A DNA stretch of 64,000 nucleotides from an uncultured Lachnospiraceae bacterium (lineage in GTDB: Bacteria; Bacillota; Clostridia; Lachnospirales; Lachnospiraceae): contig CACYKH010000003.1 of NCBI GenBank assembly GCA_902774915.1, positions 62,001-126,000 on the forward strand, in the 5' to 3' direction. Below are positions 19,461 to 25,711 of this stretch, piece after piece. Position 1 is the first letter of the stretch. Each line of letters begins with the position of its first letter. Under the pieces are notes generated by a model. The model had not been told where the DNA came from and searched no databases. It was given only the letters and a program-made list of their open reading frames with translations. The position numbers and the translations under genes are program-made.

Positions 19461-19474
19461 TGGAAACTGTCATT
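19439..19474 (-). terminator. Rho-independent terminator of the 159-residue membrane protein gene
   Basis: A perfect 14-base-pair stem (19444-19457 with 19461-19474) around a three-base loop is followed on the minus strand by a run of T. It sits just after the stop codon at 19481 and before the asp23 operon. Confidence 0.85.
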
Positions 19475-19480
19475 CAAAAA

Positions 19481-19960
19481 CTAATTACTATTTGTAGCCA
19501 AATAATGCTTATATTTGTTTTCAAAACTAGTTGTTTGTCCAATATGACTAGCACATGCAAGTAACATGAATGTACCAATTGGAACTACGGAAAGCATAAG
19601 AGGATATCCGATCAAAATCATAAAAAAACATAATACATTTTCAGCTATTGCACACCATCTGAAAGCAAATAACTGTATCAAAACTTCGAACACAGCTATA
19701 AGAAATAGCGAAATGCCTATGGAAGACATATATTCATATATCTCAAAATCCAGATTATAAACATATAATCGAAAAATATCTATTGCAATAAATATCCCTA
19801 TCACAATACCCGCAAATCTAAGAAACATACGCATTTCTCGAAAATCTGCACATTGCAAATATTGATGCCTTGACAATGGTTCTGCATTATAATATGAACC
19901 TATTTCGGCCTCCGGCTGTATTTCCGGTGTTTCAGCGTCAGAGTAATAATAATCATTCAT
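19481..19960 (-). CDS. Hypothetical membrane protein
   Basis: 159 residues, not recognised. The N-terminal 45 residues are acidic and tyrosine-rich (NDYYYSDAETPEIQPEAE), and about four hydrophobic segments follow (near 47-66, 78-98, 105-120, 120-137). It lies 9 bases after a second membrane protein with a similar layout (disordered N-terminus, membrane C-terminus) and ends at a strong terminator, so the two probably form a small operon. The ribosome site is weak. No function is proposed. Confidence 0.7.
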   Translation of the reverse strand: MNDYYYSDAETPEIQPEAEIGSYYNAEPLSRHQYLQCADFREMRMFLRFAGIVIGIFIAIDIFRLYVYNLDFEIYEYMSSIGISLFLIAVFEVLIQLFAFRWCAIAENVLCFFMILIGYPLMLSVVPIGTFMLLACASHIGQTTSFENKYKHYLATNSN

Positions 19961-19969
19961 TTATCTTCT

Positions 19970-20764
19970 TTACCACTCCCGTTTCCAGTCACCATTTTCT
20001 TCATATTCTCGCCATGCACTATATGCTGCGAATGTAGCTGCCGTAGCAAAACCAAATGCAATCAATGAAAAATAACCATTAAACTTGTGAGCACTGACAA
20101 TATTATAAATCATGAATATTATAGAAATAATTAAACCGGTAAGGGCACATGCTCTACTTTTCAGAATAAATATACCTATACCTAGTGCAATAAAGAATAA
20201 TGACACAATAATCTGAGTACGCATAATAGCATCAACATCTATTGTATACTCAGGACCCATACCTAAAGATTCACTTAGTTCATTTAGTTTCTCTATCTGT
20301 GGTCTGAGTAATTGAACCATAAAACTTGTCTTGATCCAATCAGCTATTGCACAAACTATAATAACTATTGAACTAATAACTATTCGATCTCTGTTTTTTC
20401 TATTCCTAGGCGACTCGTAAAACTCATGTTTTGACATTTTTCTAGGATGTGAATCAGGATTATAACCATCATTTGGAGTTGTATTTCCTCCAGCATTATA
20501 ATACGAACCGGCACCTCCCATTCCAGCACCATATGAACCAGTATTATTCATCCCCTGATTATTCTGATCACTCATATCAAAGCTGTTGGTACTCTGATTT
20601 CCAAATATACCATCACCCTGGAAATCAAATTCCTGTTCTGGATTAAAGTAATCATTGTTACTTGGCGTGGCATTTTGAATGACATCCTGAGCATTCTGTT
20701 GAACATTCTGCTGCACGCTATCCAGAGTCTCTTCTACTTCATTTGGATCTTTTTTTAATTGCAT
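19970..20764 (-). CDS. Hypothetical membrane protein with Asn/Gln/Gly-rich N-terminus
   Basis: 264 residues, not recognised. Residues 1-125 are low-complexity, rich in N, Q, G, S and Y (for example NNTGSYGAGMGGAGSYYNAG), as in an unstructured cytoplasmic region. About four membrane segments follow between 128 and 250. A GAGGGGAG site precedes the ATG. It starts the two-gene unit that ends at the terminator near 19440. It resembles small Gram-positive membrane proteins with a proline/glycine-rich head, but no family can be named. Confidence 0.7.
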   Translation of the reverse strand: MQLKKDPNEVEETLDSVQQNVQQNAQDVIQNATPSNNDYFNPEQEFDFQGDGIFGNQSTNSFDMSDQNNQGMNNTGSYGAGMGGAGSYYNAGGNTTPNDGYNPDSHPRKMSKHEFYESPRNRKNRDRIVISSIVIIVCAIADWIKTSFMVQLLRPQIEKLNELSESLGMGPEYTIDVDAIMRTQIIVSLFFIALGIGIFILKSRACALTGLIISIIFMIYNIVSAHKFNGYFSLIAFGFATAATFAAYSAWREYEENGDWKREW

Positions 20765-20795
20765 TTGTATAAACTCCCCTCTTTAAAAAAGATTT

Positions 20796-20933
20796 CTATA
20801 GATTATCATAAAAATTCTCAAACCATTTCAATGCTTTACTTCTGCCATCAATACTAACAACTTTTCCGTTATAATTCATATAATCAACCAGCTGCTGCCA
20901 TCCAAGATATGTATTATCTGTCAAAATGAAAAG
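20796..20933 (-). pseudogene. C-terminal remnant of an unidentified coding gene
   Basis: Between the membrane-protein pair and the glycan cluster, a 45-codon frame with good coding character ends in TAG at 20796. It reads LGWQQLVDYMNYNGKVVSID and then GRSKALKWFENFYDNL, but it has no start codon with a ribosome site, and an in-frame stop lies directly before it. Base use is that of the higher-GC flank, not of the AT-rich cluster. It is best read as the tail of a gene destroyed when the neighbouring cluster was exchanged. The family is not recognised. Confidence 0.4.
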
Positions 20934-21005
20934 CTAACAATAAAACACATTCATTATAAACTTATCCTATCAAATAATAAATAACTATTTTATCAATTTG
21001 GAATA

Positions 21006-21809
21006 TTACGCTTTATCTTTAGGATTATACAATCCAAATGCATTTTTAATAAGAATCAAGAATAAACTGAGATTTCCCTTTATAAAACTAATCTTAGTTG
21101 GGATCTTTCCATGAGGAGGATAGGCTCTTGTCACTGGTATCTCGCACGCTCTCATCCCAATTTGAGTGGCTCTTACAGATAAATATGCCAGCAATTCATA
21201 TGTATCAAAAACATCTCTTAGTGGTTGAACTCTTTCATCTGATAAATATTGAGAAGAGTATGCTCGATATGCATTTGTCGTATCAGTAAACTTAAAATGT
21301 GCTGTTAAGGATATCATTTTAGAATGAATAAGACTCACAGCTAACAATCGTATTACGGGAGTGTTAATTGCATGTCCACCTTTTATAAATCTAGAACCTT
21401 GCACATAATCATATCCTTCTTTTAACTTATTTATAAAACAAGGTATATCTTCAATACTATCCTTATTGTTGCCATCTATTGTTATAACACCCTTATATCC
21501 ACGGCGTAAAGCCCACCATATACCCATACGTAGCTGAGCACTTTGCTTACCCATATCATTTTTTATAAGCAAAGCATTTACGTCAAGTTTCTTTAGTTTT
21601 TTTTCATCAGTACAACCATCAACTGAGCCACCATCACAAATAACTATATCAGCGTATTTTGATACTCCATTTTTTTTTGCTCTATATAATTCCTTATGTA
21701 TCCTATCCGACTCATTTAGGATAGGAATAAGAACTACATAATCCTTTTTTTTCTCAAAGTATTCTATACATTTAAATCTAGGAACACCTTCCTGTTTTTC
21801 ATAAATCAT
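21006..21809 (-). CDS. GT2 family glycosyltransferase (polyprenyl-phosphate sugar synthase-like)
   Basis: 267 residues from the ATG at 21809, which has GAGGGG just upstream; an in-frame ATG at 21827 has none. The GT-A fold begins with VVLIPILNESDRI, then IVICDGGSVDG, and the metal-site region reads TIDGNNKDS, so the second acidic residue of the usual DxD is changed. A QGSRFIKGGH block resembles dolichol-phosphate mannose synthases. One hydrophobic stretch near the C-terminus (FIKGNLSLFLILIKNAFGLY) may touch the membrane. It is the last gene of the minus-strand glycan cluster. Confidence 0.85.
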   Translation of the reverse strand: MIYEKQEGVPRFKCIEYFEKKKDYVVLIPILNESDRIHKELYRAKKNGVSKYADIVICDGGSVDGCTDEKKLKKLDVNALLIKNDMGKQSAQLRMGIWWALRRGYKGVITIDGNNKDSIEDIPCFINKLKEGYDYVQGSRFIKGGHAINTPVIRLLAVSLIHSKMISLTAHFKFTDTTNAYRAYSSQYLSDERVQPLRDVFDTYELLAYLSVRATQIGMRACEIPVTRAYPPHGKIPTKISFIKGNLSLFLILIKNAFGLYNPKDKA

Positions 21810-21827
21810 ACAACCCCTCAAGACCAT

Positions 21828-22616
21828 TTAACCAAATAATTCTTTTATATATTTCATCATTACAATTAATGAATTTAAATCTTCTTGTTTTTCAACCTCT
21901 ATCGAAACAAACTTATCATAGTCATTATTTTTTAAAAAAACAGCCAAATCATAATGAATTCCTCTCTTAACAATCGGTTTTAATTTTGGTTCACTAATAT
22001 GAATATGATTAATTATATTTATATGTCCATCTAAAATAGAAACATCCTCAGAATTCTCAATCATTGAACCAATATCAAGATTCAACAAAACGCCCTTCGA
22101 ATCTATTTTTTTTACTAAAGCTAACGCCTCTTCTGTATTATTAATAAAGTTTGTATTATATATTGGTGGATTAGCTTCTATGGCAATGACAGTATTATGA
22201 TTGTATGCATATTTTCCAATTGTCCTAAAAAAATCAATTGCAACTTCCTCATTAACCCCATCAGGTATATTTCTATTTCTAGGACAACCAAAAACTAAAT
22301 TTTTACAGCCAATTATTTCTGCAAATTTAATTGCTTTTTTTGTATAATTAATCAAAAACTCTCTCTCGTCATTTGAACCAAAAATCATTTCAGAACGCCC
22401 ATACCAAATAGACTGCATAGATGAAATATTAAAGCCATATTCTCTTTTAATAAAACAATTCCACAAATAAATATCATCTAAATTGTCATATGGATTATCT
22501 TTGATTATCCTTGTAGGCGCTATTTCCAATCCACAAAACGAGCAACTATCCATTAATTCATACATTGCTTTGTCATATTTTTTATCCCAGCCAATATTAG
22601 ATATTGAAAGTTTCAT
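21828..22616 (-). CDS. Sugar phosphate isomerase/epimerase (xylose isomerase-like TIM barrel)
   Basis: 262 residues. The AP-endonuclease-2-like TIM barrel is recognisable by its metal ligands: Glu147 in AIEANPP, Asp181 in LLNLDIGSM, His206 in HIHISEP, and Glu240 in SIEVEK. Family members isomerise or epimerise sugars or inositols. Its start overlaps the preceding SDR gene by 4 bases (ATGA), so the two are translationally coupled. With the SDR and the FAD enzyme nearby it probably helps make an unusual sugar for the glycan; the actual substrate is not readable. Confidence 0.8.
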   Translation of the reverse strand: MKLSISNIGWDKKYDKAMYELMDSCSFCGLEIAPTRIIKDNPYDNLDDIYLWNCFIKREYGFNISSMQSIWYGRSEMIFGSNDEREFLINYTKKAIKFAEIIGCKNLVFGCPRNRNIPDGVNEEVAIDFFRTIGKYAYNHNTVIAIEANPPIYNTNFINNTEEALALVKKIDSKGVLLNLDIGSMIENSEDVSILDGHINIINHIHISEPKLKPIVKRGIHYDLAVFLKNNDYDKFVSIEVEKQEDLNSLIVMMKYIKELFG

Positions 22617-23530
22617 TTCGATTGTTCCTCAATAAATCTCTTTATATCAAACAAGACATGCTCCCTATCATATATATAACCATTACCTCCACCAAATAAT
22701 CTGTCATATTTCGTTCTGAAGTCATAATCAGCAGGGGAATCTAAATAATTCTCATAAATTTCTCCAGTAAGATATTTATATAATTCATTTACATATATAG
22801 GCGCAGTGGCAAGATTTAAAAGCCTTATATCTAACTCTAACGCTCTATTTATATCATTCCATAAATTCCTCAAATTATAAAACTGGTATCTACTCCGACT
22901 ATCAGTAAAATTTAAGGCAGAAAACCCTATATTTTTAAATATATTTTTTACCATATTATCATTTTTATACTTATCAACAACCTTATAAAATCCATTATCT
23001 AATTTCGTATAATAATTATCCAAGCTAGAATCACGGTCTATCAATTCAAAAAATTTTTTTTCTTTAAGCATATATGGAACAATGTTAATATAATCATAGA
23101 TAAAATTCTTTTTTATATTTTTACCATATAACGCTGGGAGTCTTATTATTAATGCATCTGGATACTCTTCTCTAACCCAACACTCCATCAAAAAACGGTT
23201 ATATCCATACATTTGCAATCCATTTGTATTTATTGGCGAATCCTCATCAACACCAATCGGATTATTAAAAACATCTACTGTCGATATTAAAACAATCTTT
23301 TGAGGGTTTATTTTTTTTATATTATTTTTAGCTATTTCTATTTGTTTATAATCTAAGTTCGGATCAAGATTTGCAAGATATTTTTCCGCACGTATACCTG
23401 CATAAACAAGAATACTAGGATTAGTTCCATATGCATCCTCTATATTTTTGCTATTATATAACAAATCAAAATTGCCCGTTTCCGACAAGTTACTTCCGAC
23501 AAATCCAGTATATCCAACAAGAGCATTCAT
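22613..23530 (-). CDS. NAD-dependent epimerase/dehydratase (extended SDR), YxxxR variant
   Basis: 305 residues. The Rossmann motif GYTGFVG lies at residues 6-12, and LISTVDVF at 81-88 supplies the Ser/Thr of the active site. The usual YxxxK is Y108-G-Y-N-R112, with Lys replaced by Arg; the context YGYNRFLME matches the family's YGxSKxxxE. The later IIRLPALYG strand is typical. Probably acts on a nucleotide sugar or a related sugar. It is coupled to the isomerase gene (4-base overlap) and follows the GT2 gene by 2 bases. Confidence 0.8.
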   Translation of the reverse strand: MNALVGYTGFVGSNLSETGNFDLLYNSKNIEDAYGTNPSILVYAGIRAEKYLANLDPNLDYKQIEIAKNNIKKINPQKIVLISTVDVFNNPIGVDEDSPINTNGLQMYGYNRFLMECWVREEYPDALIIRLPALYGKNIKKNFIYDYINIVPYMLKEKKFFELIDRDSSLDNYYTKLDNGFYKVVDKYKNDNMVKNIFKNIGFSALNFTDSRSRYQFYNLRNLWNDINRALELDIRLLNLATAPIYVNELYKYLTGEIYENYLDSPADYDFRTKYDRLFGGGNGYIYDREHVLFDIKRFIEEQSK

Positions 23531-23532
23531 TA

Positions 23533-24483
23533 TTATTCCTCTCTAATACTTTGCACTTTTTCTATACTTGCATAATTATAATTCGATCTTTTAAACACCA
23601 TATTTACAAGTATATGTAAATATTTAATAACCATAGTCAAAATCCCAAATAAACCACAAAAACAAAATGACAAAAAAAGAATTATTGTTGTCCAACCTTC
23701 AACCGGATTAATAGTGAGATATGCTATAATCGTATATACAACAACAAATAATGACAAACACATCATTATTATTGTCATTAGCATAGATATTCTATAACCG
23801 ACATTTGTGAATACCATTAGTGAATCAAACGCAAGATTTGTCCGATATATTTTTTCTTTCTTATCAAGAGAATATTTCTTTGTGTAAACAATTCCATATT
23901 TAATACTATCAGTGTTTAATCCACAATTGGCATAAAGCACTTTTCTATAAAGAACACTTTTGTTCATTGAAGAAATCCGATTAATAGCTCTTCTGCTAAG
24001 TATCCGAAATCTTTCAGTTTTCAATTTATATGAATTACTGGTAAATCTCTGAAAAACCATATAAAACAACTTTGAAGTTTGTCTCTCTTTTTTTTCAGGA
24101 AGTGCTGATACTATATCGTAGCCATTAATCGATTGTTTATATATACTCATTATTAAATCAGGATTGTAATCAATAAATGTGCTATCAAATTCAAATACAT
24201 AATCGCCAATTGCTAAATCTATTCCAGCTGACATGGCGAGTTCAAGCCCATGAAAAAAACTCATATTAACTATTGAAATAATTGTACTATCTTCATTTTT
24301 ACAAACCTCATTTATTATTTCCTTGCTTTTGTCATTTGATGAATCATTAATACAAATTATTTCCGAATTTTCAAAATTCTTTTCAAAAACATCAATTAAT
24401 GTACGAAGAAACCCCCCTATGCTTTTTTCAGCATTATGTACATATACTACAGCAGATATAAAATTCTTCTCTTTATTCATCAT
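23533..24483 (-). CDS. GT2 glycosyltransferase with two C-terminal membrane segments (GtrB/CsbB-like)
   Basis: 316 residues. The N-terminal GT-A domain begins SAVVYVHNAEKSIGGFL, with ICINDSSND at 43-51. The metal region reads FEFDSTF, so only Asp100 of a DxD remains. A GtrB-like RFRILSRRAI block follows, and two membrane segments lie near 232-256 and 266-290. Such enzymes move a sugar from a nucleotide donor to undecaprenyl phosphate on the cytoplasmic face. GAGG precedes the ATG by 9 bases. It overlaps the FAD oxidoreductase gene by 11 bases. Confidence 0.85.
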   Translation of the reverse strand: MMNKEKNFISAVVYVHNAEKSIGGFLRTLIDVFEKNFENSEIICINDSSNDKSKEIINEVCKNEDSTIISIVNMSFFHGLELAMSAGIDLAIGDYVFEFDSTFIDYNPDLIMSIYKQSINGYDIVSALPEKKERQTSKLFYMVFQRFTSNSYKLKTERFRILSRRAINRISSMNKSVLYRKVLYANCGLNTDSIKYGIVYTKKYSLDKKEKIYRTNLAFDSLMVFTNVGYRISMLMTIIMMCLSLFVVVYTIIAYLTINPVEGWTTIILFLSFCFCGLFGILTMVIKYLHILVNMVFKRSNYNYASIEKVQSIREE

Positions 24484-25618
24484 CGCTTAATACCTCGTCG
24501 AGATCATATACCGTATTTATTTTCCCTGATAAAACACTTACAAATGTTGGATTATTTGAATGTTTTAAAACTATAGTTGGACGAGAATCATCCACTTCCG
24601 AATTTATACATATTGGTTTAATAGAGAATAATGATTTTTTATATACAAACTTATACTCATCAAGTAAATATTTTTTTGCAAGATTTGCCATATATGAAAA
24701 TGATGTATGGGGTTTACTTGAACAATCATTACAATTTCCAAATCTATTATTATCACAATAACCCTTACTGGCGTTCTGACACATAAAATTAGGTTTATAA
24801 AAACTTGTTTGATGAGGAGTGAAAGTCACTGAAGTAAGCGAATGATATCCTGTTTTTCCAAAAGGCATTATAGAAAAAAAGGGGCCATCCATAACAGTAA
24901 AACCTTTTTTACTTAGTTTTTCATTTGTTTCACATAGAATAATCTCACAAAGTTCATATTTGATTTTAAATTGTTCAAACTTAACAATATTAATAATTTG
25001 ATTGATTCCGGCATATGTAGCATTCAGAACAAATTTACTACAAAACATCATATTGTCATTAATAATTATAACATAAGAATCATTTTCTCTTTCAATGTTA
25101 TTAATCCGAACAGAATATTCAATTTGTACTTGTTTTTTGTATTTCGCTAATTCGTTTACAAAAAAACTCTTTAACAGCATTGCATCATATGTGTATTCAC
25201 GAGTTAAAAAAGCGCCATCACACACACCCTTTTTAAAGTAATTATTTGGATTAATTTCTTTACAAGGAATATTAGCATTTTTACAAAATGACATAAATTG
25301 ATTCTTATTTGTCCATGAATAATTACTAGATGTTGCATATATCTGATCAAATTTATCATTAATACAAAAGCCATAATCTTTACAAAAGCGATCAAAATAA
25401 CTAGCTGATTTTATTGCTGTAGATATCGAGCGCGGATAATGATATCCTTGATGAACTCTTGCTTGATTAACAAATGATGCTCTTTTAAATGGGCCAGTAT
25501 CACATTCCAAAACAAGTACTGTCTGCCCTCTTTTACAACAATATAACGCAGCATACAAGCCATATATTCCTGCGCCAATTATTATTTTATCATAGAACAA
25601 CTTAGAATTATTCATCAT
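24473..25618 (-). CDS. FAD-dependent oxidoreductase (DAO-like) in glycan cluster
   Basis: 381 residues from the ATG at 25618 (or 25615). The FAD-binding motif is IIIGAGIYGLYAA near residues 12-24. The block NQARVHQGYHYPRS is characteristic of a group of oxidoreductases found in surface polysaccharide loci. Four cysteines at about 280, 288, 296 and 299 could bind a metal. The frame runs on upstream for 31 more codons, through a TTG directly after the previous stop, encoding a hydrophobic stretch and a GGG run from a T8G10 tract; no ribosome site supports that start. The G tract itself is the only candidate ribosome site, so its length may set expression. Confidence 0.8.
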   Translation of the reverse strand: MMNNSKLFYDKIIIGAGIYGLYAALYCCKRGQTVLVLECDTGPFKRASFVNQARVHQGYHYPRSISTAIKSASYFDRFCKDYGFCINDKFDQIYATSSNYSWTNKNQFMSFCKNANIPCKEINPNNYFKKGVCDGAFLTREYTYDAMLLKSFFVNELAKYKKQVQIEYSVRINNIERENDSYVIIINDNMMFCSKFVLNATYAGINQIINIVKFEQFKIKYELCEIILCETNEKLSKKGFTVMDGPFFSIMPFGKTGYHSLTSVTFTPHQTSFYKPNFMCQNASKGYCDNNRFGNCNDCSSKPHTSFSYMANLAKKYLLDEYKFVYKKSLFSIKPICINSEVDDSRPTIVLKHSNNPTFVSVLSGKINTVYDLDEVLSDDE

Positions 25619-25621
25619 AGA

Positions 25622-25639
25622 CCCCCCCCCCAAAAAAAA
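25622..25639 (-). repeat. T8G10 homopolymer tract before oxidoreductase start (candidate phase-variable switch)
   Basis: The minus strand carries eight T followed by ten G, ending three bases before the ATG at 25618 and six before the ATG at 25615. It is the only long G/C run in an otherwise very AT-rich region. Runs like this slip during replication. Here a change would alter ribosome-site spacing, or shift the frame if translation began upstream. Confidence 0.75.
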
Positions 25640-25711
25640 CAAATCATCAATAATCAGAATAATAATAATTAGTAACACAACTATTATCTGTTTTATAGAA
25701 ATCGAAATCAA

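Noticed and set aside
21660..21680. A run of T/A in glycosyltransferase genes as a phase-variable tract.
   Set aside because: Runs of this kind are expected in such AT-rich coding sequence and there are many of them.
25619..25711. N-terminal extension of the oxidoreductase from a TTG with a membrane-like segment.
   Set aside because: It lacks a ribosome site and a family counterpart, and the GxGxxG motif begins properly after 25618. Kept only as a frame consideration for the G tract.
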